Origin: Acidovorax sp.
GTDB lineage: Bacteria; Pseudomonadota; Gammaproteobacteria; Burkholderiales; Burkholderiaceae_C
DNA length: 60,828 bases
Direction: 5' to 3'
Assembly (NCBI RefSeq): GCF_022763525.1
Contig: NZ_JALEGG010000242.1
Coordinates: 1-60,828, forward strand
The notes below the pieces were generated by a model. It had not been told where the DNA came from. It searched no databases and was given only the letters and a program-made list of their open reading frames with translations. The position numbers and the translations under genes were made by a program. Within the stretch, counting starts at the first letter, position 1, and each line of letters opens with the position of its first letter. Shown here piece by piece: positions 17,768 to 26,804 of the stretch.

Positions 17768-19177
17768 ATGGCGTACCAGCACACCATCGCCGGCCAGCGC
17801 TGGCAGTTCGACGATCTGCGCGACCTGCTGGCCAAGGCCACGCCCCTGCGCTCGGGCGACGCACTGGCGGGCATCGCAGCCGCGTCTGCGGTGGAGCGCA
17901 TGGCCGCGCGCATGGCGCTGGCCGAGGTACCGCTCAAGACTTTCTTGAGCGAAGCATTCATCCCCTACGAGAGCGACGAGGTGACGCGCCTCATCCTGGA
18001 CACGCACGACGCAGCGGCGTTTGCGCCCATTGCCCACCTCACCGTGGGCGACCTCCGCAACTGGCTGCTGGACCACGCCACCACCAGCGCCGTGCTAGCC
18101 GCCGTGGCGCCCGGCATCACGCCCGAGATGGCTGCCGCCGTGAGCAAGCTCATGCGCAACCAGGACTTGATCGCCGTGGCGCGCAAGTGCGGGGTGGTCA
18201 CGCGGTTTCGCAACACCATCGGCCTGCCGGGCCGACTGGCAGTGCGGTTGCAGCCCAACCACCCCACGGACGACCTGCGCGGCATCGCGGCCTCGATGAT
18301 CGATGGCCTGCTGTACGGCGCGGGCGACGCGGTGATCGGCGTGAACCCTGCCACCGACAGCATTGCCGCGCTCATGGGGCTGGTGCACATGCTGGGCGAC
18401 GTGATCGAGCGGCTGCAGATTCCAACGCAGTCGTGCGTGCTCACGCACGTCACCAACACCATCCAGATGGTCGAGCAAGGCGCACCGGTGGATCTGGTGT
18501 TCCAGTCGATCGCGGGCACCGAGGCAGCCAACGCGGGCTTTGGAATTTCGCTGGCGCTGCTCAAGGAGGCGCGGGAGGCTGCCCTGTCGCTGCGCCGCGG
18601 CACGGACTTTGGGGATGGCATTGGCGACAACGTGATGTATTTCGAGACAGGCCAGGGCAGTGCTCTCTCTGCCAACGCGCACCACGGCGTGGACCAGCAG
18701 ACCTGCGAGGCGCGGGCCTACGGCGTGGCCCGCGCGTTTGCGCCGCTTTTGACCAACACGGTGGTCGGCTTCATCGGGCCGGAGTACCTGTACGACGGCA
18801 AGCAGATCATCCGCGCGGGCCTGGAAGACCACTTCTGCGGCAAGCTGCTGGGCGTGCCCCTGGGCTGCGATGTCTGCTACACCAACCACGCCGAGGCCGA
18901 CTCGGACGACATGGACACGCTGATGACGCTGCTGGGCACGGCGGGCCTGACCTTCATCATGGGCGTGCCGGGGGCGGACGACATCATGCTCAACTACCAG
19001 AGCACCTCGTTCCACGACGCGCTGTACCTGCGCGAGGTGCTGGGCCTGCGGTGCGCGCCGGAGTTTGCGGCGTGGCTGGAGCGCATGCAGATCACCGATG
19101 CCAGCGGCCGCCTGTTGCCCGCGAGCGCAAACCACCCGGCGCTGAACCAGATGCGGCAATGGAGGATCGGCCCATGA
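17768..19177 (+). CDS. eutB: Ethanolamine ammonia-lyase large subunit
   Basis: This 469-residue alpha subunit of the adenosylcobalamin-dependent ethanolamine ammonia-lyase converts ethanolamine to acetaldehyde and ammonia. The TIM-barrel protein shows NTIGLPGRLAVRLQPNHPTD, FQSIAGTEAANAGFGI, YFETGQGSALSANAHHG and GCDVCYTNHAEADSDDMD, all strongly family-like. ATG 17768 yields MAYQHTIAG, the usual start in this group; an upstream start at 17684 adds unrelated residues. It overlaps eutC by four bases. No permease, reactivase (eutA) or regulator is next to it here. I see no cobalamin riboswitch in the 128-bp gap upstream. Confidence 0.95.
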   Translation: MAYQHTIAGQRWQFDDLRDLLAKATPLRSGDALAGIAAASAVERMAARMALAEVPLKTFLSEAFIPYESDEVTRLILDTHDAAAFAPIAHLTVGDLRNWLLDHATTSAVLAAVAPGITPEMAAAVSKLMRNQDLIAVARKCGVVTRFRNTIGLPGRLAVRLQPNHPTDDLRGIAASMIDGLLYGAGDAVIGVNPATDSIAALMGLVHMLGDVIERLQIPTQSCVLTHVTNTIQMVEQGAPVDLVFQSIAGTEAANAGFGISLALLKEAREAALSLRRGTDFGDGIGDNVMYFETGQGSALSANAHHGVDQQTCEARAYGVARAFAPLLTNTVVGFIGPEYLYDGKQIIRAGLEDHFCGKLLGVPLGCDVCYTNHAEADSDDMDTLMTLLGTAGLTFIMGVPGADDIMLNYQSTSFHDALYLREVLGLRCAPEFAAWLERMQITDASGRLLPASANHPALNQMRQWRIGP

Positions 19178-19959
19178 CCCACAAGCCGCCGGCGCCGCAC
19201 GGCATTGCCCCGGACCCGTGGGCCGACCTGCGTGCCCACACGCAGGCCCGCCTGGCCTTGGGCCGCGCGGGAGCCGCGTTGCCCACGGCTGAGCTGCTGC
19301 GCTTTGGCATGGCCCATGCGCAAGCGCGCGATGCCGTGCATATCCCGCTGGACGCCGACGCACTGGCCGCGCAGCTGCAGGCCTTGGGCTGCGCCACGCG
19401 GCTTGTGCACAGCGCTGCGCCCGATCGGGCCACCTACCTGCTGCGCCCTGACCTGGGCCGGCGGCTGAGCAATGCGGATGCAGCCGTACTGCGGGACATG
19501 CCTGCGGAAGGCGGTGCGCCCATCGACCTGCTGGTGGTGGTGGCCGACGGCCTCTCGTCGCTGGCCGTGGCGCGGCAGGCGCCGCCGCTGGTGCAGGCCA
19601 TCCGCCAGCAAGCGCCCGCAGGGTGGCACGTTGGCCCGGTGGTGATAGCGCAGCAGGCGCGCGTGGCGCTGGGCGATGAGGTGGGCTCCCTGCTGGAAGC
19701 GCGCATGGTGGCGGTGCTGATCGGTGAGCGTCCGGGCCTGAGTTCGCCCGACAGCCTGGGCATCTACCTGACCTGGCATCCGCAGGTGGGGCGCAGCGAC
19801 GCAGAGCGCAACTGCATCTCCAACGTACGGCCCGAAGGGCTGGAACCCGCTCGGGCCGCCGCGCGGCTGTGGTGGCTGTGCCGGGCGGCGCGGCAACTGG
19901 GCCTGACGGGCGTGGGACTCAAGGACCGCAGCGATGGACTATCCCTCAGCAACCCCTAG
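19174..19959 (+). CDS. eutC: Ethanolamine ammonia-lyase small subunit
   Basis: This 261-residue beta subunit completes the ethanolamine ammonia-lyase and helps bind cobalamin. Features are DPWADLRAHTQARLALGRAG, DLLVVVADGLSSLAV, the ARVALGDEVG segment, LIGERPGLSSPDSLGIYLTW and SDAERNCISNVRPEGL. The ATG at 19174 overlaps the eutB stop (ATGA), as expected for subunits made in equal amounts. The 263-bp gap 19960-20222 after it shows no gene that I can support. Confidence 0.95.
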   Translation: MTHKPPAPHGIAPDPWADLRAHTQARLALGRAGAALPTAELLRFGMAHAQARDAVHIPLDADALAAQLQALGCATRLVHSAAPDRATYLLRPDLGRRLSNADAAVLRDMPAEGGAPIDLLVVVADGLSSLAVARQAPPLVQAIRQQAPAGWHVGPVVIAQQARVALGDEVGSLLEARMVAVLIGERPGLSSPDSLGIYLTWHPQVGRSDAERNCISNVRPEGLEPARAAARLWWLCRAARQLGLTGVGLKDRSDGLSLSNP

Positions 19960-20222
19960 CGATCCTCCGCACGAATCGTCGGGGGCTCGGGCGGTCTGCG
20001 GCGTTTCAAATCCTCGCGATAGTTACGGCTGTTGCTGTGGCGGCTATTGCTGCGTTTTGCGCTTAGCAGCCTTCTCTATCCGCAGCGCACACCTTCTGCT
20101 CGATGCGTGCAGAGGATCCATGGACGTGCCATCGCTGGCTGGGCGTCCGTCAGCGCGGCACGGGATCCTGCCCTACGCTACCCATCAGTGCCAGTACCAG
20201 ACGATCCGTCAAAATCACCGCT

Positions 20223-20678
20223 ATGAGCGAAACACCCCCCGAACACCGTCCCATCCATCATGCGGCCTGCCACTGTGGCACCGTCAAATTCACGCTCCGA
20301 TTGGCCGATGGTGTGCGGACTGCGCGGCGGTGCAATTGCTCGTATTGCCGCATGCGTGGGGCAGTGGCGGTCTCTGCGAACCTGCAAGACATCCACGTGA
20401 CCCAGGGGCAGGAGGCTCTCACGCTCTACCAGTTCAACACCGGCGAGGCCAAGCATTACTTCTGTGCAAAGTGCGGCATCTACACGTTTCACCAGCGCCG
20501 ATCCCAGCCTCACCAGTATGGGGTGAATGTCGCGTGCATCGAGGGCATGAGCCCTTTCGATTTCGCGGAGGTTCCGGTTTCCGAAGGCCGCAGCCATCCC
20601 AAGGACCGTGCCGATGGCATTGCCATCACCGCGGGCTGGCTGCGCTATGAAGTGAATCCGCAGGCGCCAGAGATGTGA
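20223..20678 (+). CDS. GFA/CENP-V family zinc-binding protein
   Basis: This 151-residue protein carries the GFA zinc ligands: CHC (16-18), CNCSYC (37-42) and a CAKC pair near 86-89. The family is named after glutathione-dependent formaldehyde-activating enzyme; most members have no proven activity, and their role in formaldehyde oxidation is doubtful. ATG 20223 gives a normal MSETPPEHRPIHHAACHCG start; an earlier in-frame ATG at 20103 would add a low-complexity tail. It is a single gene, convergent with the methyltransferase. Confidence 0.87.
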   Translation: MSETPPEHRPIHHAACHCGTVKFTLRLADGVRTARRCNCSYCRMRGAVAVSANLQDIHVTQGQEALTLYQFNTGEAKHYFCAKCGIYTFHQRRSQPHQYGVNVACIEGMSPFDFAEVPVSEGRSHPKDRADGIAITAGWLRYEVNPQAPEM

Positions 20679-20790
20679 AAGGCCTGCTTGGGGTGCCGAG
20701 CCTCCTGCCGGGCCGACGCCCCTCCTCGGAGGATTGAAGAACCGGCGAGGGCCTGCGGAGGATTGAAACAACACGGCCCGCAGCGCGGCA

Positions 20791-21912
20791 TCACAGCCGG
20801 TGCGACCGGTCGCCGTGCGCAAAGCCCACCGGTTCCCACGGCGCGCCCGCGCCCAGGGCGAGCACCTTGAACAGCTCGCCCATCTCGTGCTCCATGATCA
20901 ATTTGGCTGCTGTCGCCCGCTCTGCCTGCGGCAATTGCTCCATTTTTGGTAGCAAACCGCAGTTGATGAGGAAGTGCGCCTGCGTGGTGTAGCCCAGCAC
21001 GTGCAGGCCTGCCTCCTGCGCGGCCAGGGCCATGGCGGTGAAGTTGACGTGGGCGGTGATGTCCTTGCGCCCCACCGCCACCAGCGGGTCGCCATCGGCC
21101 AGGTGCCCCTGGTGGCACATCACCGTGCCCATGTGGCGCTGCGGGTGGTAGTACTCGTCCTCGCCAAAACCGTAGTCCAGCAGGAAGGCCGCGCCGCGTT
21201 CCAGCCGGTCAGCCAGCATGCGGATGAAGCCTTCGCCCTGGGGGTGGATCTCGGTCAGGTAGTCGTGCGGGCCTTCGATGTCCACGGGCGGGCGCAGCTG
21301 CGTGGGACGATCGGACCAGGCAAAACTGCCGTCGTCCTGCACCACCACGCCGCGCTCATGCCACGCACCTTCCGCATGCCCGCCGTGGCGTGCCAGCAGC
21401 TGCACGGGCATGGCATCGAGCACCTCGTTGCCCACCACCACGCCGCTGAAATTTTCCGGCAGCGCATCCACCCAGCGCAGCTTGCGCGCGTGTGCCACCA
21501 GCTTCGCCTGCTGGCGCGCGCGCAGGCTGCCGGAGAGGTCCACGATGGTGTAGCGGCTCACCTGGTCGCCCAAAGCGTCCAGCAGCTGCAGCGCCAGCGC
21601 GCCCGAGCCGGCGCCGAACTCCCACACCTCGTCGGTGGCGGTTTGCGCCAGGGCCTCGCCCACCTGCGCGGCCAGGGTCTGGCCGAACAGGGGCGTGAGC
21701 TCGGGGGCGGTCACGAAGTCGCTGCCCGAGCCGGGCATGGCGCCAAACTTGGTGGAATCGTTGGCGTAGTAGCCCAGGCCCGGGGTGTACAGGGCCAGCG
21801 CCATGAAGCGGTCAAAACCGACCCAGCCGCCCTCGGCGGCAATGGTCTGGCGGATGTGCGCCGCGAGGGCGGTCGTTAAACTGTCGGGTTGTTGTCGGGT
21901 CACGGCCCGCAT
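20791..21912 (-). CDS. SAM-dependent methyltransferase, NDUFAF7/MidA type
   Basis: This 373-residue protein matches the class I methyltransferase family PF02636. It has GWVGFDRFMALALYTPGLGYY, the FVTAPELTPLFGQ signature, the SAM loop VWEFGAGSGALALQLL, and GNEVLDAMPVQLL. LDYGFGEDEYYHPQRHMGTV lies in the C-terminal part, which ends in GELFKVLALG. The eukaryotic relative methylates an arginine of respiratory complex I; the bacterial substrate is not known. DNA at 20897-20953 vaguely resembles the palindromic repeat, but the encoded residues are near what the family shows. It is divergent from the SDR gene with only 17 bp between starts. Confidence 0.88.
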   Translation of the reverse strand: MRAVTRQQPDSLTTALAAHIRQTIAAEGGWVGFDRFMALALYTPGLGYYANDSTKFGAMPGSGSDFVTAPELTPLFGQTLAAQVGEALAQTATDEVWEFGAGSGALALQLLDALGDQVSRYTIVDLSGSLRARQQAKLVAHARKLRWVDALPENFSGVVVGNEVLDAMPVQLLARHGGHAEGAWHERGVVVQDDGSFAWSDRPTQLRPPVDIEGPHDYLTEIHPQGEGFIRMLADRLERGAAFLLDYGFGEDEYYHPQRHMGTVMCHQGHLADGDPLVAVGRKDITAHVNFTAMALAAQEAGLHVLGYTTQAHFLINCGLLPKMEQLPQAERATAAKLIMEHEMGELFKVLALGAGAPWEPVGFAHGDRSHRL

Positions 21913-21929
21913 TGTCCCACCCTGCCACC

Positions 21930-22715
21930 ATGTCCACGCCCTCCAGCCCCCGCACCGTCCTGGTCACCGGCGCCGCCAAGCGCCTGGGCCGCAGCATTGC
22001 GCTGGCGCTGGCGGCGGGCGGCTGGCAGGTGGCGGTGCACTACCGTTCGTCCGAGCAGGATGCTATTGAAACAGTAGCTGCCTGCGCAGTTCTTTCGGGC
22101 GCCAGCGCCCATTTTGATGCGGACTTTGATGACGAAGCCGCCGTGCGTGCCCTGCTTCCCCGGGTGGTGGCGCACTTCGGCAGCGTTCATGCCGTGGTCA
22201 ACAGCGCCTCGCTGTTCGAGCACGACACCGCCGCCACCCTGGGCTTTGCCGCGCTCGAAAAGCACCTGCGCAGCAACACGGCTGCGCCCATCCTGCTGGC
22301 GCAGGCGCTGCACCAACATGTGGCCGACCGCGCCGCTGCGGGCGAAGCCGATGCCCAGGGCGCCGTGGTGAACCTGCTGGACCAGAAGCTCTGGAACCAG
22401 AACCCCGACTTCATGAGCTACACGCTGTCGAAGGCGGCGCTCGAAGCCGCCGGCACCATGCTGGCGCTGGCGCTGGCGCCGCGCGTGCGGGTGGTGGGCG
22501 TGGCGCCGGGCCTCACGCTCACCAGCCATATGCTGAGCGACGACAAGTTCGCGCAGCTGCACGCCCTCTCGCCGCTGGGCCGCTCGTCCACGCCCGAGGA
22601 CGTGGCCGCCGCGGTGAAGTTTGCGCTGGAGAACCGTTCCATCACTGGCACCACGCTGCTGGTGGACGGCGGGCAGCACCTGATGAAGTTCGAGCGCGAT
22701 TTTTCAATGATGTGA
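21930..22715 (+). CDS. SDR-family reductase, probably pterin reductase (FolM-like)
   Basis: This 261-residue Rossmann-fold reductase has the NAD(P)H loop TGAAKRLGRSIA (13-24) and HYRSSEQDA, which suggests NADPH preference. VVNSASLFEHD and the YTLSKAAL active site (YxxxK) follow. The TGAAKRLG/NSAS pattern and the next gene, folB, point to dihydromonapterin or dihydrofolate reduction, but this is inference. The ATG at 21930 was chosen over a TTG at 21912. Residues 44-64 (AIETVAACAVLSGASAHFDA) are encoded by a degenerate copy of the interspersed palindromic repeat. Confidence 0.85.
   Translation: MSTPSSPRTVLVTGAAKRLGRSIALALAAGGWQVAVHYRSSEQDAIETVAACAVLSGASAHFDADFDDEAAVRALLPRVVAHFGSVHAVVNSASLFEHDTAATLGFAALEKHLRSNTAAPILLAQALHQHVADRAAAGEADAQGAVVNLLDQKLWNQNPDFMSYTLSKAALEAAGTMLALALAPRVRVVGVAPGLTLTSHMLSDDKFAQLHALSPLGRSSTPEDVAAAVKFALENRSITGTTLLVDGGQHLMKFERDFSMM
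22060..22119. repeat. Interspersed palindromic element inside the SDR gene, in frame
   Basis: The blocks GCTATTGAAACAGTAGCTGC, a weakened stem around GCGCAG/GGGCGCC, then AGCGCCCATTTTGATGC match the order of the intergenic copies, which end in a (G)CCATTTTGAT or CCAATTT block. The stem has decayed more than in the other copies, as expected for DNA under protein-level selection. Confidence 0.5.
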
Positions 22716-22743
22716 GCGCAGGCTCCTGCAGAAAGCACCTTTC

Positions 22744-23115
22744 ATGGACACCGCCGCCGGCACCCAGATCCTCACGCTCACCGGGCTGCGCTTCGATGCG
22801 AACCTGGGCATCCTGGACCACGAGCGCACCGCCCCCCAGCCCATCCAGGTGGATGCGGAGCTGAACCAGGGCCTGCAGCCCCTGCTGCCGCATGACGACG
22901 ACATCAGCCACGTGCTGGACTACCGCAAGGTGCGCCAGATCATCATCGACGAGTGCACGGCCGAGCACGTGAACCTGCTGGAGAGCCTGATCGGCAAGCT
23001 GGCCCACCGCCTCATGCAGCTGCCCGGCGTGCTGGGCGTGCGCGTGAAGATCGCCAAGCTGGAGATCTTTGACGACTGCGAAGTGGCGATCCGCGTCGAG
23101 ACAGGGACCTGGTAG
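22744..23115 (+). CDS. folB: Dihydroneopterin aldolase
   Basis: This 123-residue enzyme of folate synthesis cleaves dihydroneopterin to 6-hydroxymethyl-dihydropterin and glycolaldehyde. The FolB fold is seen in LTLTGLRFDANLGILDHER, with the catalytic region around the Glu of that strand. ISHVLDYRKVRQII and HVNLLESLIGKLAHRL follow. VRVKIAKLEIFDDCEVAIRVE ends the protein and contains the conserved Lys. It lies 28 bp after the SDR gene on the same strand. Confidence 0.92.
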   Translation: MDTAAGTQILTLTGLRFDANLGILDHERTAPQPIQVDAELNQGLQPLLPHDDDISHVLDYRKVRQIIIDECTAEHVNLLESLIGKLAHRLMQLPGVLGVRVKIAKLEIFDDCEVAIRVETGTW

Positions 23116-23148
23116 CCCCTGCCACGGCACGGCACGGTACGTCGACCG

Positions 23149-24297
23149 TCAGGGCAACACCTCGAACGCCAGGAACTGCGTGACCTGGTTGTCGGCAAAG
23201 TTGTTGTCGGCCACCAGCACCAGCGTGCGGTTGCCATTGGGCAGGCGCGGCCCCCAGGTGGCGCCTTCGATGTTGTCGATCTTGACGCCCTGGTAGGTGA
23301 TGGGCATCTCCAGCAGCAACTGCTTCTTCATCGGCTTGTAGCTCGCGCCCTGCAGACTCTTGAGCGACTGCACGTTGGTGGTGTCGGCCTCGATGGTGGC
23401 CAGCACCAGGCGGATGGTGTTGCCCACCCCGTCGGCAAAGGCGCGCTCCATGGCCACGAATTCGTTGTTGGACAGCGCCAGCAGCTCGGGCAGGCCGTTG
23501 TCCGGGGTGAAGGTGCCGCTGGGCGCCTTGTCCACTGGCACCGGGGGCAGCGGGTAGGCGTATTGCGCCACGGGCTTGCCACTGGCCGGGTCCAGTTCCA
23601 CCACGCGCACCACGCTGCCGTTCTTCAGGCTGGTGATGGGGCCATCTTCGATCAGCGCGTCCTCGTTGGCGGTGAACACGCGGCCGTTCGGGGTGACGGC
23701 CAGGGCCTCGAACAGCTTGTTGCTGCGCCCGCCGGTGGTCTTGTTGTCCACATAGTTGAAGCCGCTGGGCGTCTCGAATTCACGCACGAAGCCGCCATCG
23801 GTGCGCACCTCGCGCACAAAGGGCTGGAACAGCGCCGCGCCCGTGCCGAAGTTGCCTTCGCTGGAGATGTAGAGGTTGCCGTTGGGCGCCACGCGGATGC
23901 CCTCGGGGTCCACCGTGCGCGCGGTGCTGGACAAGGGATTGCCGTCCGGCCCCCGCAGAGAGACCATCTTCTGGATGCTCACGCCCTTGAAGCGCGTGGC
24001 ATCAAAGTCGATCGACAGTGCATAAAAGCGCGGAGTCCCGCGCTCACCGCCCCGCTCGTCGGAAATCGCCCAGTAGGTGCCATCCGGCGCGCGGTCGATG
24101 CCCGAGATGCCGCCGAACTCCACGCCCTCGAACATCGTCTTGGTCTTGATCGCGTAGTCCCCGATCAGCCGCAGCCCGCCGATGCGCTCGCCGCCATCGC
24201 TGCCGCCGCACGCGGCCAGCGCACCGAAAAGGACCAGGGCACCCGTGGCACGGGCCATGCGTGAAAGGGCGCGGGGAAGGGATTGCAGGAGTTTCAT
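23149..24297 (-). CDS. Esterase-like/phytase-like beta-propeller lipoprotein
   Basis: This 382-residue protein has a lipoprotein signal (LFGALAAC, lipidated Cys30) and the Phytase-like/esterase-like domain PF13449: [63 protein letters not shown] and [20 protein letters not shown]. It should sit on the envelope as a beta-propeller. The reaction is not established for most members; phosphoester or ester hydrolysis is assumed. The long frame continues upstream to 25560, but ATG 24297 precedes the signal peptide and fits best. It is divergent from ttcA. Confidence 0.87.
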   Translation of the reverse strand: MKLLQSLPRALSRMARATGALVLFGALAACGGSDGGERIGGLRLIGDYAIKTKTMFEGVEFGGISGIDRAPDGTYWAISDERGGERGTPRFYALSIDFDATRFKGVSIQKMVSLRGPDGNPLSSTARTVDPEGIRVAPNGNLYISSEGNFGTGAALFQPFVREVRTDGGFVREFETPSGFNYVDNKTTGGRSNKLFEALAVTPNGRVFTANEDALIEDGPITSLKNGSVVRVVELDPASGKPVAQYAYPLPPVPVDKAPSGTFTPDNGLPELLALSNNEFVAMERAFADGVGNTIRLVLATIEADTTNVQSLKSLQGASYKPMKKQLLLEMPITYQGVKIDNIEGATWGPRLPNGNRTLVLVADNNFADNQVTQFLAFEVLP

Positions 24298-24414
24298 GTG
24301 CTGTTTCGCCAGGTCTGTCGCCAAAAGCCCCGCAGTGTGGGTGGCCTGTATGACAGCGCGGTGAAGCGGCTTGGCCGACGCGCCTGCCGCGACGGGAATG
24401 AGACAATTGGGTCC

Positions 24415-25359
24415 ATGAGTACCGTCTGGACACCCGATGCCGAAAAACCCGCCGTGGCCGCGGGGCGCAGCGATCTCAAGATCGAGCGCGAAACCCACAA
24501 GCTGGAAAAGCGCCTGTGCCGCGAGGTCGGCAAGGCCATCGTCGACTTCAACATGATCGAAGAGGGCGACAAGGTCATGGTGTGCATGTCCGGCGGCAAG
24601 GACAGCTACACCCTGCTGGACATCCTGCTCAAGCTGCAGGCGCGCGCGCCCATCCATTTCGACCTGGTCGCCGTGAACCTGGACCAGAAACAGCCCGGCT
24701 TTCCCGAGCACGTGCTGCCCGACTACCTGCGTGCGCAGGGCATCCCGTTCCACATCGAGAACGAGGACACCTACAGCATCGTCAAGAAGCTCATCCCCGA
24801 GGGCAAGACCACCTGCAGCCTGTGCAGCCGCCTGCGCCGGGGCATCCTCTACCGCGTGGCCGACGAGCTGGGCTGCACCAAGATCGCCCTGGGCCACCAC
24901 CGCGACGACATCCTGCAGACGCTGCTGCTGAACATGTTCTTTGGCGGCAAGATGAAGAGCATGCCCGCCAAGCTGGTGAGCGACGATGGCCGGCACGTGG
25001 TGATTCGCCCGCTGGCCTATGTGCCCGAAAAGGACACCGCCCGCTGGGCCGCGCACCGCGACTTCCCCATCATCCCCTGCAACCTGTGCGGCAGCCAGGA
25101 GAACCTGCAGCGCAAGCAGGTGGGCGAGATGCTGCGCGAGTGGGAGAAGAAATTCCCTGGCCGCGTGGAGAACATGTTCAACGCCTTGCAGAACGTGGTG
25201 CCCTCGCACCTGCTGGACGGCGGTCTGTACGACTTCAAGAACGCCCGCGCCACCGGCGTGGCCGACGAGAACGGCGACAAGGCCTTCGACAAGGAAGAGT
25301 TCTCCGCGCCGCAGCAGCCCGGCCTGCCCGGCGGCGTGCAGGTGGTTCAGCTCTCTTGA
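24415..25359 (+). CDS. ttcA: tRNA 2-thiocytidine(32) synthetase
   Basis: This 314-residue enzyme thiolates cytidine 32 of certain tRNAs using an iron-sulfur cluster and ATP. The PP-loop SGGKDS is at 59-64. The CxxC pairs are C134SLC137 and C222NLC225, and [19 protein letters not shown] is typical. ATG 24415 gives the family start MSTVWTPD; an in-frame ATG at 24283 adds unrelated residues. It appears as a single gene, with the DUF4136 gene 67 bp downstream. Confidence 0.95.
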   Translation: MSTVWTPDAEKPAVAAGRSDLKIERETHKLEKRLCREVGKAIVDFNMIEEGDKVMVCMSGGKDSYTLLDILLKLQARAPIHFDLVAVNLDQKQPGFPEHVLPDYLRAQGIPFHIENEDTYSIVKKLIPEGKTTCSLCSRLRRGILYRVADELGCTKIALGHHRDDILQTLLLNMFFGGKMKSMPAKLVSDDGRHVVIRPLAYVPEKDTARWAAHRDFPIIPCNLCGSQENLQRKQVGEMLREWEKKFPGRVENMFNALQNVVPSHLLDGGLYDFKNARATGVADENGDKAFDKEEFSAPQQPGLPGGVQVVQLS

Positions 25360-25426
25360 GAGATGGACGATGAACCTCCGGCGGGCATGGCGGTCACACC
25401 GGTATCTCTTTATTGAGGAGTCACCT

Positions 25427-26116
25427 ATGACACGCCGATGGATCCCCGCCCTGCTGCTGTGCGCTGCCGCGGCCGGCCTGGCCGGCTGCAGCACCCAGCG
25501 CCTCGTGGACGGCCGGGTGCAAAGTTTCTCCACCCTGGCCGCCGTGCCTTCCCCTGCCACCTACCGCATCGAGCGGCTGCCCTCCCAGCAGATGCCGTCG
25601 TTCGAGCCCATCGCGGCGCTGGCCGACCAGGCCCTGGCGCGCGCAGGCCTGCGGCGCGACGACGCCGCGCCCCGGCTGCTGGTGCAGATCGGCGTGCAGG
25701 CGGACACCGTACCGCGCTACGACCCGTTCGGCGGCCCCTATGGCCCCTACCCCTGGGGTTTTGGGGGCTGGTACGGGCGCGGCTGGGGCGTGGGCGGCAT
25801 CTGGCGCATGGGCGAACCCACGCCCTTGCACCGCCGGGCCGTCAGCGTCGTGATGCGTGATGCACAGACGCAGGCCGTGGTGTACGAAACCTCGGCCGTG
25901 CACGAGGACGTGTGGGTGAGCGACCCCGCCGTGTATGGCGTGCTGCTGGACGCGGCGCTGCAGGGCTTCCCGCAACCGCCGCAGGGCCCGCGCCAGGTGC
26001 GCCTGCCGTTGCCCACGGCCACAGGGAACGCACCGACGACAGGGGCTTCAGCCCCAGCCTCCACCTCCACACCTGCCCAGCCGGGCGTGGTCGTGCCCGC
26101 TGCGCCGGCCCGCTGA
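25427..26116 (+). CDS. DUF4136 lipoprotein
   Basis: This 229-residue protein has a lipobox LAGC with Cys21, the DUF4136 core (ATYRIERLPSQ, ALARAGLRRDDAAPRLLVQI) and a Gly/Tyr/Trp-rich segment (near residues 102-126, PYGPYPWGFGGWYGRGWG). A Pro/Ala/Thr-rich tail ends the protein. DUF4136 proteins are outer-membrane or periplasmic lipoproteins of unknown role. A strong SD (TGAGGAG) lies 8 nt before the ATG. It probably begins a run with the phosphatase and PLP enzyme genes downstream. Confidence 0.85.
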   Translation: MTRRWIPALLLCAAAAGLAGCSTQRLVDGRVQSFSTLAAVPSPATYRIERLPSQQMPSFEPIAALADQALARAGLRRDDAAPRLLVQIGVQADTVPRYDPFGGPYGPYPWGFGGWYGRGWGVGGIWRMGEPTPLHRRAVSVVMRDAQTQAVVYETSAVHEDVWVSDPAVYGVLLDAALQGFPQPPQGPRQVRLPLPTATGNAPTTGASAPASTSTPAQPGVVVPAAPAR

Positions 26117-26153
26117 CCCCGACCACCGAGCCCCACTTTCGCCGACCACCTGC

Positions 26154-26804
26154 ATGCACGCCACCCGCATCGTTGCCATCCGCCACGGCGAAACCGCCTG
26201 GAACGTCGATACCCGCATCCAGGGCCATCTGGACATTCCGCTCAACGACACCGGCCTGTGGCAGGCCGCCCGGGTGGCGCAGGCCCTGGCGGGCGAGCCC
26301 ATCGCGGCCATCTACACCAGCGACCTGCAGCGCGCCCACGCCACCGCCCAGGCCGTGGCGCGCGCCACCGGCGCCCCGCTGACGGCCGAGCCTGGCCTGC
26401 GCGAGCGCAGCTTCGGCCACTTCCAGGGCCGCACGTTCGCCGAGATCGAAGCCGAGCTGCCCGAAGATGCGCTGCGCTGGCGCAAGCGCGACCCGCACTA
26501 CGCGCCCGAGGGCGGCGAGTCGCTGGTCACCCTGCGCGAGCGCATCGAACGCACGGTGGCCACGCTGGCGCAGCAGCATGTGGGCGAGCAGGTGGTGATG
26601 GTGGCGCACGGCGGCGTGCTCGACGTGCTGTATCGCCTGGCCACCCGCCAGGACATCCAGGCGCCACGCACCTGGCAGCTGTCCAATGCCGCCATCAACC
26701 GCCTGCTGTGGACACCCGACGGACTGACCCTGATCGGCTGGGCGGACACCCAGCACCTCGAAAACGACAACAACACCACCCTGCGCGATGAAGCCCATTC
26801 CTGA
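26154..26804 (+). CDS. Histidine phosphatase family protein
   Basis: This 216-residue protein is of the phosphoglycerate-mutase-like superfamily. The catalytic RHGET is near residues 10-14. TSDLQRAHATAQ, LRERSFGHFQG with the acid-base Glu, and the second catalytic His in VMVAHGGVLDVLYRL complete the active site. It is closer to cofactor-dependent PhoE/CobC-type phosphatases than to glycolytic mutase. The substrate is unknown. Its 3' end overlaps the next gene by 17 bp. Confidence 0.9.
   Translation: MHATRIVAIRHGETAWNVDTRIQGHLDIPLNDTGLWQAARVAQALAGEPIAAIYTSDLQRAHATAQAVARATGAPLTAEPGLRERSFGHFQGRTFAEIEAELPEDALRWRKRDPHYAPEGGESLVTLRERIERTVATLAQQHVGEQVVMVAHGGVLDVLYRLATRQDIQAPRTWQLSNAAINRLLWTPDGLTLIGWADTQHLENDNNTTLRDEAHS

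Noticed and set aside
20727-20767. Possible CRISPR repeat (CGGAGGATTGAA twice, 29 bp apart)
   Set aside because: There are only two short copies, no array, no cas genes nearby; it is probably a small local duplication.
20897-20953. Possible fourth in-frame palindromic repeat inside the methyltransferase gene
   Set aside because: The flanking blocks (CAATTTGGCTGCTG and TTTTTGGTAGCA) fit, but the stem is gone and the protein there looks close to normal for the family, so the match may be chance.
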